This document shows positions 37,669-46,967 of a stretch of 64,000 bases of DNA, in pieces (the first letter of the stretch is position 1; every line of letters begins with the position of its first letter). The position numbers and the translations under genes are program-made. Under the pieces are notes generated by a model. That model was not told where the DNA came from. It made no database searches and saw only the letters and a program-made list of their open reading frames with translations. Location: assembly GCF_036010505.1 (NCBI RefSeq), contig NZ_CP108569.1:3731001-3795000 (forward strand). Reading direction: 5' to 3'. The stretch comes from Streptomyces sp. NBC_01197 (GTDB lineage Bacteria > Actinomycetota > Actinomycetes > Streptomycetales > Streptomycetaceae).

Positions 37669-38777
37669 GTGAGCGACGCAGGGGGTTGGGACGTGGGCTC
37701 GGTGCACTGATCCCCGCCGCACCGCAGGAGAAGGTGGGGCTCGCAGGCGCCGATGCACCGTCCACTGCCGGGGCTTCACCAGTGATGACGGCCGAGCGGG
37801 GCGTGGCGGCAGCGAAACTGGCGGCCTTGCCTACCGGGGCTGTTTCACGGGAATCGATGGTTCCTGCGCAGGAGTCGGGGCCCCCAGCCGCGGCCGAACA
37901 GGTGGAGCCTGCGGGGGCCTACTTCGCCGAGCTACCGCTCGACGCGATCACCCCCAACCCGCGCCAGCCGCGTGAGGTGTTCGACGACGACGCTCTTGCT
38001 GAGCTTGTCTCCTCCATCAGGGAGGTGGGCCTCCTGCAGCCAGTCGTCGTACGTCAGGCCGGCGCAGAACGCTTCGAGCTCATCATGGGCGAGCGGCGTT
38101 GGCGGGCCTGCCGTGAGGCGGGTCTGGAGCGCATCCCGGCCATCGTCCGGGCCACGGACGACGAGAAGCTCCTTCTGGACGCGCTGCTGGAGAACCTCCA
38201 CCGTTCTCAGCTGAACCCCCTTGAAGAGGCTGCCGCTTACGATCAGTTGCTCAAGGACTTCAACTGCACACACGATCAGCTCGCTGACCGGATCGGTCGT
38301 TCAAGGCCGCAGGTGTCCAACACGTTGCGACTGTTGAGGCTCTCACCGCCGGTGCAGCGCCGGGTTGCTGCCGGAGTCCTGTCCGCAGGACATGCCCGGG
38401 CACTCCTGTCGGTGGACGATTCCGAGGAGCAGGACCGGTTGGCGCACCGCATTGTGGCGGAGGGGCTCTCGGTGCGTGCGGTCGAGGAGATCGTCACGCT
38501 GATGCAGTCGCATCCGCAGAGCTCTCCGAAGGCCAAGGGACCGCGGGCTGGAGGGCGGGTGTCGCCGGCACTCTCCGACCTTGCCTCACGGCTCTCGGAC
38601 CGTTTCGAGACGCGGGTGAAGGTCGATCTGGGCCAGAAGAAGGGGAAGATCGTCGTCGAGTTCGCTTCGATGGATGATCTGGACCGGATTCTCGGTTCGC
38701 TCGCTCCCGGCGAGGGACGAGTCCTGGAGAAGCGGCCCGCAGACGAAGCCGAAGCCGTCGAAGAGGACCAGAACTAA
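37665..38777 (+). CDS. parB: Chromosome partitioning protein ParB
   Basis: The 370-residue CTPase starts [17 protein letters not shown], the ParA-stimulating N-terminus. The CTP-binding domain shows [14 protein letters not shown] and the [14 protein letters not shown] motif. A helix-turn-helix ([15 protein letters not shown]) follows at about 200-230, and the C-terminal dimerisation domain is at 300-355. ParB loads at parS as a CTP-dependent clamp and spreads. The GTG start overlaps the parA stop by four bases. A two-mismatch parS-like sequence (37842-37855) is within the gene but is too weak to count. Confidence 0.97.
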   Translation: MSERRRGLGRGLGALIPAAPQEKVGLAGADAPSTAGASPVMTAERGVAAAKLAALPTGAVSRESMVPAQESGPPAAAEQVEPAGAYFAELPLDAITPNPRQPREVFDDDALAELVSSIREVGLLQPVVVRQAGAERFELIMGERRWRACREAGLERIPAIVRATDDEKLLLDALLENLHRSQLNPLEEAAAYDQLLKDFNCTHDQLADRIGRSRPQVSNTLRLLRLSPPVQRRVAAGVLSAGHARALLSVDDSEEQDRLAHRIVAEGLSVRAVEEIVTLMQSHPQSSPKAKGPRAGGRVSPALSDLASRLSDRFETRVKVDLGQKKGKIVVEFASMDDLDRILGSLAPGEGRVLEKRPADEAEAVEEDQN

Positions 38778-38802
38778 GTCTGCGGCCGGGTATCTGTTCA
38801 GA

Positions 38803-38843
38803 GGGCGGGGCGCATCCGGTAGGCCGGAACACGCCCCGCCCTT
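38803..38843 (+). terminator. Terminator after parB
   Basis: AGGGCGGGGCG (38803-38813) pairs with CGCCCCGCCCT (38833-38843), with a small inner TCCGG/CCGGA hairpin, and is followed by TTTGCTTTCT. Confidence 0.85.
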
Positions 38844-38939
38844 TGCTTTCTCACGGTATCCGTCCGATCGCCGGGATGGATACGATGCGGTCTGGTATGG
38901 CGCATCCACCTTGATCCACCGCGGAGGGGGGCAGGGCCC

Positions 38940-39197
38940 ATGCGAACGGTGAACCGCAGCCGACTGGTGACTGCTGGACTGGGGCTGGGAGTGGTCGGCG
39001 GATTCGTCGGCAGCCTGCTCAGGGAGTGGAGCGTGCGGAGCGCCGCTTGCGAAGCGGCGGGTGAGAGAAGTGAGGAACACCGTTCATGGGGCGTCGGCTT
39101 GCACCGCTCACGCTGGACAACCTTCCGGACCTTCCCAAGCGTTGCCGTTCATGTGTCTTCTGGGAGCTCGATCCAGTCAGCGGGGAAGCCGCGATAG
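38940..39197 (+). CDS. Possible small membrane protein overlapping the GNAT gene
   Basis: An 85-codon frame starts at ATG 38940 with a strong GGAGGGGGG upstream. It shows a basic N-terminus and a glycine-rich hydrophobic helix (RLVTAGLGLGVVGGFVGSLL). Its last 112 bases overlap the start of the GNAT gene in another frame. The first half looks protein-like and the second half does not. A short true gene truncated by sequence change, or a chance frame, are both possible. Confidence 0.35.
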   Translation: MRTVNRSRLVTAGLGLGVVGGFVGSLLREWSVRSAACEAAGERSEEHRSWGVGLHRSRWTTFRTFPSVAVHVSSGSSIQSAGKPR

Positions 39198-39703
39198 AGG
39201 CCGGTACCCCAGAGCTGGAGAAGGAAGCATGGATCTCGGCCGTGCTGCTGGAGTGGGGTTCCTGCGGCCGGGTCGTCTATGTCGATGACATGCCGGTGGG
39301 TTTCGTTCTCTATGCGCCGCCCGCCTATGTGCCGCGCTCGCTTGCCTTTCCGACGAGTCCCGTCTCTCCCGACGCTGTGCAGCTGATAACGGCGTGGATC
39401 ACGCCGGGGTTTCAGGGGCAGGGACTGGGGCGGGTACTGGTCCAGACGGTAGCCAAGGATCTGCTGCGGAGGAACTTCAAGGCGATCGAGGTATTCGGCA
39501 ATGCTCGCTGGAAGGAGCCCGCGTGTCTGCTCCCTGCGGATCATCTGCTGGCGGTCGGGTTCAAGACGGTACGACCGCATCCGAACTACCCGAGGCTGCG
39601 GCTTGAGTTGCGTACAACTCTGTCCTGGAAGGAAGACGTGGAGCTTGCGCTGGACCGCCTTCTGGGCGCAGTCAAGAAGGACCCAGTGCTGCGCCCGTTG
39701 TGA
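39086..39703 (+). CDS. GNAT-family N-acetyltransferase
   Basis: The ATG at 39086 has GAGG 10 bases upstream. The 205-residue protein shows the GNAT core, with an ITPGFQGQGLGRVLVQTVAKDL stretch split by the acetyl-CoA binding loop Q-x-x-G-x-G. It also has a CRSCVFWELDP motif near the N-terminus (two Cys), and NARWKEPACLLPADHLLAVGF before the C-terminal strands. The substrate is not known. Its position immediately after parAB is conserved in Streptomyces, so a link to segregation or the wall is possible but unproved. Confidence 0.88.
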   Translation: MGRRLAPLTLDNLPDLPKRCRSCVFWELDPVSGEAAIEAGTPELEKEAWISAVLLEWGSCGRVVYVDDMPVGFVLYAPPAYVPRSLAFPTSPVSPDAVQLITAWITPGFQGQGLGRVLVQTVAKDLLRRNFKAIEVFGNARWKEPACLLPADHLLAVGFKTVRPHPNYPRLRLELRTTLSWKEDVELALDRLLGAVKKDPVLRPL

Positions 39704-39735
39704 GGATCGCTCTCCCAGAAGCCACCACAGCGCGA

Positions 39736-39769
39736 AAACAGGGGCCGCCCTTGAGGGCAGCCCCTGTTT
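39736..39769. terminator. Bidirectional terminator GNAT / trxA, merging with parS
   Basis: AAACAGGGGCCGCCC (39736-39750) pairs with GGGCAGCCCCTGTTT (39755-39769), one mismatch, TTGA loop. Its right arm shares four bases with a parS site. Confidence 0.8.
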
Positions 39770-39779
39770 CACGTGAAAC
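39766..39779. other. parS: parS, exact
   Basis: GTTTCACGTGAAAC between the GNAT and trxA genes, starting inside the terminator arm and ending 10 bp from the trxA stop. Confidence 0.92.
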
Positions 39780-39789
39780 GTAGATGACG

Positions 39790-40137
39790 TCAGGCCTTGG
39801 TGGCCTCGTCGCCGATGAAGCTCTCAAGGTCGCGAATGATCGCGGCCTTCGGCTTGGCGCCGACGATAGTCTTGGCCACCTCGCCGGCCTGGTAGACGTT
39901 GAGCGTCGGAATCGACATCACGCCGTACTTTGCGGCAGTGCCCGGGTTCTCGTCGATGTTGAGCTTGACGACCTCGATCTGGTCACCGTACTCGGCTGCG
40001 ATTGCCTCGAGGGACGGAGCAATCTGGCGGCACGGACCGCACCAGGCGGCCCAGAAGTCGACCAGTACGGGCTTGCCGCTCTTGAGGACATCCTGTTCGA
40101 AGGAGTCGTCAGTCACGTTCTTCAGGGTGCCGGCCAC
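39790..40137 (-). CDS. trxA: Thioredoxin
   Basis: The start is GTG 40137 (V-A-G-T-L-K-N-V) with GAGGAG upstream, giving 115 residues; the longer frame overlaps trxB. The active-site motif W-C33-G-P-C36 is complete, as is the cis-Pro segment SIPTLN. It reduces protein disulphides using electrons from TrxB, whose gene lies 49 bp upstream. Both genes share the sigma-R promoter at 41234-41259. Confidence 0.97.
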   Translation of the reverse strand: MAGTLKNVTDDSFEQDVLKSGKPVLVDFWAAWCGPCRQIAPSLEAIAAEYGDQIEVVKLNIDENPGTAAKYGVMSIPTLNVYQAGEVAKTIVGAKPKAAIIRDLESFIGDEATKA

Positions 40138-40186
40138 GGCGGGCTCCTCTTTCTTCACGGGGTGTTCGGGTCGGGAAATGCGGTGA

Positions 40187-41161
40187 TCAGATGCTGGCGA
40201 TCTTCTCGGGCTCTGCGGCCTTCTCGCTGTCGGCCAGGGCAGCCAGGAAGCGCTCTGCGTCGAGGGCAGCGGAGCAGCCCGTCCCAGCAGCGGTGATGGC
40301 CTGCCGGTAGGTGTGGTCAACGACGTCACCAGCGCCGAAGACACCGGTGAGATTGGTCCGGGTCGAAGGGGCGTCGACCTTCAGGTAGCCCTCGTCGTCC
40401 AGGTCCAGCTGGCCCTTGAACAGTTCGGTGCGCGGATCGTGTCCGACGGCGATGAACAGGCCTGTCACCGGCAGCTCGGAGGTCTTGCCAGTCTTGGTAT
40501 TGCGCAGTGTCAGGCTGGAGAGCTTCTGTTCGCCGTGGATCACAGCCACCTCGCTGTCCCATGCGAACTTGATCTTCGGGTCGGCGACGGCCCGGTCCTG
40601 CATGGCCTTCGAGGCGCGCAAGGTGTCCCGCCGGTGGACGATGGTGACGGACTTGGCGAACCGGGAGAGGAAGGTGGCTTCCTCCATCGCGGTGTCGCCG
40701 CCGCCGACGACGGCGATGTCTTGGTCCTTGAAGAAGAAGCCGTCGCAGGTGGCACACCAGGAGACGCCGCGTCCGGAGAGGGCGTCCTCGTTCGGGAGGC
40801 CCAGCTTGCGGTGCTGCGAGCCGGTCGTGACGATGACGGCCTTGGCCTGGTGCACAGTGCCGGCGGTGTCGGTGACGGTCTTGATCTCGCCGCTCAGGTC
40901 GACGGCCACGATGTCGTCAGGAACCAGCTCGGCACCGAAGCGCTCTGCCTGGGCGCGCATGCTGTCCATCAGGTCAGGACCCATGATGCCGTCCTGGAAT
41001 CCGGGGAAGTTCTCCACCTCGGTGGTGTTCATGAGCGCACCACCAGCGGTCACGGCACCTTCGAAGACCAGCGGCTGCAGTGACGCGCGCGCGGTATAGA
41101 GCGCGGCGGTGTAACCGGCGGGCCCGGAGCCGATAATGATCACGTTACGGACGTCGCTCAC
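40187..41161 (-). CDS. trxB: Thioredoxin reductase
   Basis: The 324-residue FAD/NADPH enzyme starts GTG-S-D-V-R-N-V. It has the FAD loop [14 protein letters not shown], the redox pair C136-A-T-C139, an NADPH loop [12 protein letters not shown] and a C-terminal [24 protein letters not shown] segment. It transfers electrons to thioredoxin. The gene heads the trxBA operon and lies 73 bp downstream of a sigma-R consensus promoter. Confidence 0.97.
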   Translation of the reverse strand: MSDVRNVIIIGSGPAGYTAALYTARASLQPLVFEGAVTAGGALMNTTEVENFPGFQDGIMGPDLMDSMRAQAERFGAELVPDDIVAVDLSGEIKTVTDTAGTVHQAKAVIVTTGSQHRKLGLPNEDALSGRGVSWCATCDGFFFKDQDIAVVGGGDTAMEEATFLSRFAKSVTIVHRRDTLRASKAMQDRAVADPKIKFAWDSEVAVIHGEQKLSSLTLRNTKTGKTSELPVTGLFIAVGHDPRTELFKGQLDLDDEGYLKVDAPSTRTNLTGVFGAGDVVDHTYRQAITAAGTGCSAALDAERFLAALADSEKAAEPEKIASI

Positions 41162-41233
41162 GGGTTTCTTCCTCGTCTCTGCGGACTGCTTGCTGCCTAC
41201 TGGGGCCAGGTCCAGCGGACTCTCACCCCACCC

Positions 41234-41259
41234 AACGGATCCTACGGGGCGTGCATTCC
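41234..41259 (-). promoter_or_regulatory. Sigma-R promoter of trxBA
   Basis: On the minus strand GGAAT (41259-41255), exactly 18 bp, then GTT (41236-41234) match the S. coelicolor sigma-R consensus GGAAT-N18-GTT. The downstream operon is the best known sigma-R target (disulphide stress). Confidence 0.88.
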
Positions 41260-41267
41260 CTTGAGGG

Positions 41268-42167
41268 TCAGCGGCGAGGATAGACGTGGGTCAGGAGCAC
41301 CTTGCCGCGAGTGGACGGCGTGGCATGAATGCATGCCGCGTCTACGACATAAGCCTGGACCCGGGTGTTATCAGTGGGGTGCGGCAGCACGACGAGGAAG
41401 GCATCGGAACCCTTGTAGGTGCCCTTCTGGGCGGCGATCGGACCTTCATCGCGTCCTATGCCCTTCTCGACACAGCGCGGTACTGCCACGTCGAGTCCCT
41501 TCTTGAGCGTCGTCGGGCCGGAGTCCATGTGGACCGATGGAGCTTCCTTCTCCTCTGGGGAGACTGTGGACCCCATGGCATCCGAGGCGAGCAGGGAGTG
41601 CACCTGGCCCTGCAGGGCGGCATCAACGAATACAGGTGTCCCCCCGCGCTTCGATGTCTTTCCCGTGGCACTGGTGTCACCGCCCGAGGTGGTGGGCGAC
41701 GACTGCAGGAAGAACACGCCGATACCGATGACAGCTGCGCCGAAGACCGCGCTGAGAGCAGCGACGTGACGTCGTCGCCTCGCTGTACGGGTACGGTCGG
41801 GTCCTGTACCGGCACGTGGACGCCCTGACGGGTGGTTGCGGGGGACGGGTTCGGCGCTGCGGGACGGTAGCGATGTTTCACGTGAAACGTGAGCCGCTCC
41901 CCCGTGGGGGGTGGCTTCGAGCAGTGACTCCGCGGCCAGAGCTGCGTCCATACGCTCAGCTATGTCGGCCGGCATGAGTACTGGCCCGGGCACGGTAGTG
42001 AGCAGCTCTTGAATCTCCTGGAGGGAGTCCCTGACATCGGAACAGAGTGAACAGGCGTCGATGTGCTGCTGCATTTCCACTGCGCGGGATGGCGCAAGGA
42101 GACCTTCAGCGAGATCAGCGATCTCCGAGACATCGGGATGCTGAGACGTGTCAGCCGTCGATGTCAT
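41268..42167 (-). CDS. Zinc-binding anti-sigma factor for SigM
   Basis: The 299-residue protein has an N-terminal ZAS domain ([13 protein letters not shown], then the HxxxCxxC motif H-I-D-A-C-S-L-C), a linker, a membrane helix (about 135-155) and an extracytoplasmic domain of about 140 residues. It should hold SigM at the membrane until stress releases it. Its ATG overlaps the sigM stop, so the two are coupled. A parS site (41875-41888) lies inside the gene, where it encodes H-V-S-R-E-T in the linker before the helix. The outer domain lacks known signal motifs. Confidence 0.9.
   Translation of the reverse strand: MTSTADTSQHPDVSEIADLAEGLLAPSRAVEMQQHIDACSLCSDVRDSLQEIQELLTTVPGPVLMPADIAERMDAALAAESLLEATPHGGAAHVSRETSLPSRSAEPVPRNHPSGRPRAGTGPDRTRTARRRRHVAALSAVFGAAVIGIGVFFLQSSPTTSGGDTSATGKTSKRGGTPVFVDAALQGQVHSLLASDAMGSTVSPEEKEAPSVHMDSGPTTLKKGLDVAVPRCVEKGIGRDEGPIAAQKGTYKGSDAFLVVLPHPTDNTRVQAYVVDAACIHATPSTRGKVLLTHVYPRR
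41875..41888. other. parS: parS, exact, inside the anti-sigma gene
   Basis: GTTTCACGTGAAAC, read as V-S-R-E-T on the minus strand. Confidence 0.92.
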
Positions 42168-42874
42168 GCGCGTCCACCTCCGCCCTTCACTGCAGCAGGA
42201 TTCTGTGGTCCCGCGTCCATCGGTCTCGACGCAGGTGGGACGGACGCTCCCGGAATCCGGTTCCTTCCCGCGTCGTGCGGGGTGTCGTTTCCCGTCTCCG
42301 CCGGGGGGCGGAGGTGTGCGAGGAGTGGCAGGAGTCTCGCCCGCCCGCGTGCACAGCGACTCTTCACGGTGCCGATAGGCACATCAAGGATCTGTGCGGC
42401 CTCGGCAACGGGGTAGCCCTGCATATCGACGAGGACGAGGGCAGCTCGCTGTTCCGCGGGGAGGGTTCTCATAGCTTTGATCAGTTCGCGGTGCAAGTCC
42501 TGGCGCTCTGCTGGTGCCTCGGCGGATTCATGAGGTTCGAGGAGCTGATCGAGGCGCTCCGTGTCATCGACGGGTGAAGTCTTCCGCGTCGCGGCTTTAC
42601 GGGCTCGGTCGAGGCAGGCGTTGACCGTGATGCGGTGCAGCCAGGTAGTGACGGCGGACTGGCCGCGGAAGGTGTGTGCAGCACGGTAGGCGGAGACCAG
42701 GGCGTCCTGGACGGCATCGGCAGCCTCCTCGCGGTCGCCGAGCGTGCGCAGAGCGACGGCCCAGAGCCGGTCTCGATGGCGCCGGACCAGCTCACCGAAG
42801 GCGTCGGGGTCGCCGGCGACGTGGGCAGCCAGCAGCTCCTGGTCGCCGGCGGTACCGAGCGCGGTGTCGTCCAA
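42164..42874 (-). CDS. sigM: ECF RNA polymerase sigma factor SigM
   Basis: The 236-residue protein starts at TTG 42874 with GGAGGGG upstream. Region 2 (about 24-85) has DAVQDALVSAYRAAHTFRG, and region 4 (about 125-180) has RTLPAEQRAALVLVDMQGYPVAEAA with an HTH. A C-terminal unstructured extension of about 50 residues is longer than in most ECF sigmas. It directs a stress regulon and is paired with the anti-sigma gene. The match to sigM is by its position beside trxB and murJ. Confidence 0.92.
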   Translation of the reverse strand: MDDTALGTAGDQELLAAHVAGDPDAFGELVRRHRDRLWAVALRTLGDREEAADAVQDALVSAYRAAHTFRGQSAVTTWLHRITVNACLDRARKAATRKTSPVDDTERLDQLLEPHESAEAPAERQDLHRELIKAMRTLPAEQRAALVLVDMQGYPVAEAAQILDVPIGTVKSRCARGRARLLPLLAHLRPPAETGNDTPHDAGRNRIPGASVPPASRPMDAGPQNPAAVKGGGGRA

Positions 42875-42899
42875 CGGTGAGCCCCTCCCCTGTCCCTGC

Positions 42900-44633
42900 T
42901 CAGCCGGAGAACTTCACATCCGTTATGGCCTGCTTGTAACCCGCTTCGCTGTACTGGTCTCCGGGTGAATCCGGCATGGCCGTAATCCAGACCAGTACAT
43001 AGCGCGTCTTCACCGGTTTGTCCGCCTTGAAACGCGCTGCGGTGCCATTGGTGCTCGTGGAAGTGATCTTCTTCATCGAGCTCAGTGACGCTGACGAGGA
43101 CAGTGAATCGGCTGCGTACAGGGAGATCGCGGTCTCGTTGCCCGAGTAGAGCAGCCCTATGGAGGCAGCCGATACGTCCTTCGCGGAACCCAGGTCGTAG
43201 ACGATCCCCACCCCCTGCTTGAAGGGGGCCAGCTGGGGGCCGTCCTTGAAGGAGTAGGTACGCCAGTACGTCGAGCTGTCGCCGTCGTAGGTCTTCCCGA
43301 CATCGCCGGGGTGCTGGGGCTTACCGTCGGGGTAGTACTCGGCTGCGTCCTTTACCGGGAGCGGCTGAAGAGCCTTCTGCTCGGTGGTGCCGTTGTTGTT
43401 GCCGTTGTTGGTCTGATTGGTGCCTGTACCGCCGGAGTCCTTGTTCCGGTCCAGAAGCGTGTCGGCGAGCTGCCAGCTGCCCAGACCCAGCGCGGCGATC
43501 AGCAGCGCGGAGACAGCCCACTTGAGTACCTTGCCGGTGCGGCCCTGGAGCGGCGGCGGAGGAGCGGCCACCGGCTGGGCCGGTGCCACCCTGGCGCCGA
43601 CCGCCGGACGGCCGTAAGTCCCCTGCTGGTAATTCGTGCGCTGGTACTCGGGGGGCGGGGTGTAGGCGGGCTCCGGTGGACGGATCCGGGGCATGGCGGC
43701 GACGGCCTTGGCGAGCTCGTCGGGGGTGGTGCAGGGCGGTTCCTGACGAGATGCGGTGGCGCCGTCATTGGCCAGGGCGCGCATGGCGATCTCCGCGAGA
43801 CCGCGGTTGACGCCGGCCCGTACCTGGTCCGGGGGGATCAGGCCGACGCCCTTGGGCAGGCCGGAGAGACCGTAGGCATCGGTTTCGTAGGGCCAGCGCT
43901 GGGTCAGCGCGGCATACAGCAGGGCGCCGATGGCCTCTGTGTCGGTCCGCTGCGGGGTGTCAGAGGTGATGCCGCGCAGGGCGGCGTTTACCGCTAGGCC
44001 GCGGATGCGGTACTGGCCGGAAGAGGTACGCAGGACCGCGCCGGGTGTGAGCCTGAGGTGGGACAGGCCCTCCCGGTGCGCGGCGGCCATGGCTTGGGAG
44101 ACCTGACTGACCAGCTGGTAGGCGTCGTGCGCCTCCAGGGGGCCGGAAGCGAGCAGCGTGGTGATTTCTGTCGCGTCGGGCAGCCATTCGTGCACGACAT
44201 AGACGAGATCGTTCTCCTCGACGGCATCCAGGACCTGTACGAAGCGCGGGTCGCCGAGAAGGGCAGAGGACCGGGCGGCCGCGAGCACGGCGCGCGCCCG
44301 GGCGTGATCAGCGGGGAGCAGATGCACTCCGACAGCGCGCCGGAGCTTCTCGTCGACCGCACGCCAGCTGCTGAAACCGTCCAGACGGGTGACGCACTCC
44401 TCAAGCCGGTAGCGTCTGGCGAGCTTGTGCCCGCTATGGAGCTCGGGCGCCGCCTCGGGCTCCGTCGGCTTCTTCGCGCTCTCCTCGTCCTGGGTGCTTT
44501 CACCGGCCGTGGTGTCAGCCGTTTCCTGAGGTTCCACCGTGCCGTCGGCCGTGGCCTTGTCCGCCTTGGCGGCCAGCGGCTTGTCGCCACTGTTGTCAGC
44601 CACGTCGACGGCAGCCGTGCTACGTTCCGCCAC
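42900..44633 (-). CDS. Protein-kinase-like (pseudokinase) membrane protein with C-terminal discoidin-like domain
   Basis: I place the start at GTG 44633 (V-A-E-R-S-T-A-A-V), where GGAGG lies 11 bases upstream; a GTG at 44702 is possible. The 577-residue protein has an acidic N-terminal region, a kinase fold (about 70-330) in which HRD is replaced by LSHLRL and DFG by RIRGLA, so it should not phosphorylate. A membrane helix (about 385-408) and an extracytoplasmic F5/8-type (discoidin) domain follow, with the pattern DSSTYWRTYSFKDG and a C-terminal VWITAMPD segment. In mycobacteria the equivalent pseudokinase is fused to MurJ; here it is a separate gene 129 bp downstream of murJ. Confidence 0.86.
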   Translation of the reverse strand: MAERSTAAVDVADNSGDKPLAAKADKATADGTVEPQETADTTAGESTQDEESAKKPTEPEAAPELHSGHKLARRYRLEECVTRLDGFSSWRAVDEKLRRAVGVHLLPADHARARAVLAAARSSALLGDPRFVQVLDAVEENDLVYVVHEWLPDATEITTLLASGPLEAHDAYQLVSQVSQAMAAAHREGLSHLRLTPGAVLRTSSGQYRIRGLAVNAALRGITSDTPQRTDTEAIGALLYAALTQRWPYETDAYGLSGLPKGVGLIPPDQVRAGVNRGLAEIAMRALANDGATASRQEPPCTTPDELAKAVAAMPRIRPPEPAYTPPPEYQRTNYQQGTYGRPAVGARVAPAQPVAAPPPPLQGRTGKVLKWAVSALLIAALGLGSWQLADTLLDRNKDSGGTGTNQTNNGNNNGTTEQKALQPLPVKDAAEYYPDGKPQHPGDVGKTYDGDSSTYWRTYSFKDGPQLAPFKQGVGIVYDLGSAKDVSAASIGLLYSGNETAISLYAADSLSSSASLSSMKKITSTSTNGTAARFKADKPVKTRYVLVWITAMPDSPGDQYSEAGYKQAITDVKFSG

Positions 44634-44761
44634 CGTCGTTCCTGCCTCCCCATCCGTTGCGCGCTGTCGGCCAGTCTGCAAAGCCATGCCAATTGTGCCC
44701 ACAGTCCGACGCTATGCACGACACGCGGCGTCGGACGATGGTTGTGCGATCCGGTCGGCGC

Positions 44762-46921
44762 CTAGCGGCCGAGGCGACCGCGCACCATGGCAACCATCGA
44801 GTTGAGCTCGGCGATCCGCATGCGCTTCGCGGCGATGAAGAACACACCGAGAAGTACTGCGCTGCCGACGATGAGCGCTGCCAGCGAGCCCAGCACACCC
44901 ACTCCGAGCACCCGGATGATGCCGAATCCGGCAGCCCCGCCGACGATGGCTCCCGGGAGGGAAGCCAGTGCCAGGCGGGCGTACGTACGAAGGATGTGCG
45001 TCCCGTCCAGGTCGCCGCCCAGGCGGTTGCGCAGCCTCCGCCAGGCGATCCCGACACCGACTGCGTAAGCCAGACCGTAGGAGGCGGCCATGCCGACCAC
45101 CGCCCACTGGGCGGGGAGGACGACGTAGCAGAGTGCGGAGGCCGCGGCGTTGACTGCTGCGACGATGACCGTGTTGTAGAAGGGGGTACGGGTGTCCTCG
45201 TACGCGTAGAAGCCACGCAGGACGACGTACTGCACCGAGTAGGGGATCAGGCCGAGGGCGAAGGCCATCAGGACGTAGCCCATGGACTCGGAGGCCTGTA
45301 CGCCGCTGGAGGCGAACAGCAGGGTGCAGACCGGTACGCCCAGGGCGAGGAATACGAAGGAGACCGGAACGATCGCCACGGCGGAGTTCCGCAGTCCCTG
45401 TGAGATGTCGTCGCGGACCGCGCCGACATCTCCGTCATTGGCGGCGCGGGAGATCCGCGGCAGCAGGGCGGCCATGACCGAGACGGTGATGATGGCCTGG
45501 GGCATGCCCCAGATCAGCTGCGCGTTCGAGTAGGCCATGATCCCCGCCCCCGACCGGCCGGAGGCCTTGCCTGCGGCGGTGGCGAGCTGGGTGACCACCA
45601 GGACACCCGCCTGGTTGGCGAGGACGAACAGGACCGTCCACTTGGCGAGCTTCACGGCCTTGCCGAGACCGTGTCCGCGCCAGTCGAAGCGCGGGCGGAA
45701 GCGGAAGCCGGCCTCACGCAGGTACGGGATCATCGACAGGGCCTGGACGGTCAGACCCAGCAGGGTGCCGATTCCGAGCAGCCGCACCCCGTCCGCGGGG
45801 ATGGTCGTCACCTTCATGTGGGAGTCGGCAGAGGTGCCATAGACCCAGATGAACAGTCCGAAGGTGGAGATCATGACGATGTTGTTGAGGACCGGAGTCC
45901 ACATCATCGCACCGAACTTTCCGCGGGCGTTCAGGATCTGCCCCATCACGACGTGCACACCCATGAAGAAGATGGTGGGCAGGCAGTAGCGCGCGAAGGT
46001 GACAGCGACGTTGTTGGCTGCCGGATCGTCGGCGATGGGCAAGGACATCAGCCGGATCAGCAGCGGCGCCGCGAAGACCGCGAGACCGACGATGATGCCG
46101 AGGGCCACCATGACGACGGTGAGCAGACGGTTGGCGTAGGCCTCCCCGCCGTCGTCATCCTCCTTCATCGAGCGCACGAGCTGCGGCACGAATACGGAGT
46201 TGAGCCCGCCGCCCACGGTCAGGATGTAGATCATGGTGGGCAGTGTGTAGGCCACGGTGAAGGAGTCACCGAGCGTCGCCGCACCGAGCGCGGCAGTGAT
46301 CACCATGGTGCGTACAAAGCCAGTGAGGCGGGAGACCAGGGTCCCCGCGGCCATCACCGCGCTCGACTTGAGCAGGCCGGATGCGCCACCCGACTTCTCG
46401 GGGAGAGGGGCTGGGGCGGGCTCCTGCTCGCCCCCGGGAGGCGGAGCGGGGGCGGCCCCCTGCTGGTCCCGGAAGAGATGGGCGAACGCGTCCTGCTGTT
46501 CCGGTTCGTCGGCTGCCTGGGTCACCAGGTCGTCGACCCCCACGAACTGGGTCGTTGCGTCATCCCCGTACGGAAGGTAGCGGGACGGGCCCTCGGGCTC
46601 CGGGGCTGGGGTCTGTGCCCATACCCGAGGGTCCGGCGGGTACTGCGCCGCAGGCGGCTGCTGGTACATCGGCTGCGGCTCGGTGTAGGCACCTGGGGGC
46701 GGCGGGGGGTGGGACGCACGGTCGTAGAGCGCCTCCGCCACCGGGTCCTGGGCACCGAGACCGTGCGCCCCATACGGGTCGTAGCTGTAGGCGTCCTGGA
46801 CATACGGATCCGGGGCAGGCTGGTTCTGGCCGGCCGCGGGGGGCTCGGGAGGCGTCCCACCGGAATACGCAGCCCCGCCCCCAGCACCCTGGTCACGGTC
46901 ACCGTCGTACGGCGCGTTCAT
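44762..46921 (-). CDS. murJ: Lipid II flippase MurJ (MviN)
   Basis: The 719-residue protein has about 185 cytoplasmic Pro/Gln/Gly-rich residues and then 14 membrane helices. The MurJ hallmarks are visible: SRLTGFVRTMVI (the Arg in helix 1) and an LNSVFVPQLVRSM segment, with a late YDTRTPFY-like loop. It flips lipid II to the outer face. The pseudokinase gene downstream probably acts on it. The disordered N-tail is a likely site for kinase or FHA control. Confidence 0.95.
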   Translation of the reverse strand: MNAPYDGDRDQGAGGGAAYSGGTPPEPPAAGQNQPAPDPYVQDAYSYDPYGAHGLGAQDPVAEALYDRASHPPPPPGAYTEPQPMYQQPPAAQYPPDPRVWAQTPAPEPEGPSRYLPYGDDATTQFVGVDDLVTQAADEPEQQDAFAHLFRDQQGAAPAPPPGGEQEPAPAPLPEKSGGASGLLKSSAVMAAGTLVSRLTGFVRTMVITAALGAATLGDSFTVAYTLPTMIYILTVGGGLNSVFVPQLVRSMKEDDDGGEAYANRLLTVVMVALGIIVGLAVFAAPLLIRLMSLPIADDPAANNVAVTFARYCLPTIFFMGVHVVMGQILNARGKFGAMMWTPVLNNIVMISTFGLFIWVYGTSADSHMKVTTIPADGVRLLGIGTLLGLTVQALSMIPYLREAGFRFRPRFDWRGHGLGKAVKLAKWTVLFVLANQAGVLVVTQLATAAGKASGRSGAGIMAYSNAQLIWGMPQAIITVSVMAALLPRISRAANDGDVGAVRDDISQGLRNSAVAIVPVSFVFLALGVPVCTLLFASSGVQASESMGYVLMAFALGLIPYSVQYVVLRGFYAYEDTRTPFYNTVIVAAVNAAASALCYVVLPAQWAVVGMAASYGLAYAVGVGIAWRRLRNRLGGDLDGTHILRTYARLALASLPGAIVGGAAGFGIIRVLGVGVLGSLAALIVGSAVLLGVFFIAAKRMRIAELNSMVAMVRGRLGR

Positions 46922-46967
46922 TGGTTACCCCACCTCATCGTCCCCGGCCGGCCGGCCACGACATCGC

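Noticed and set aside
37842..37855. parS inside parB
   Set aside because: Two mismatches (GTTTCACGGGAATC) make ParB binding doubtful.
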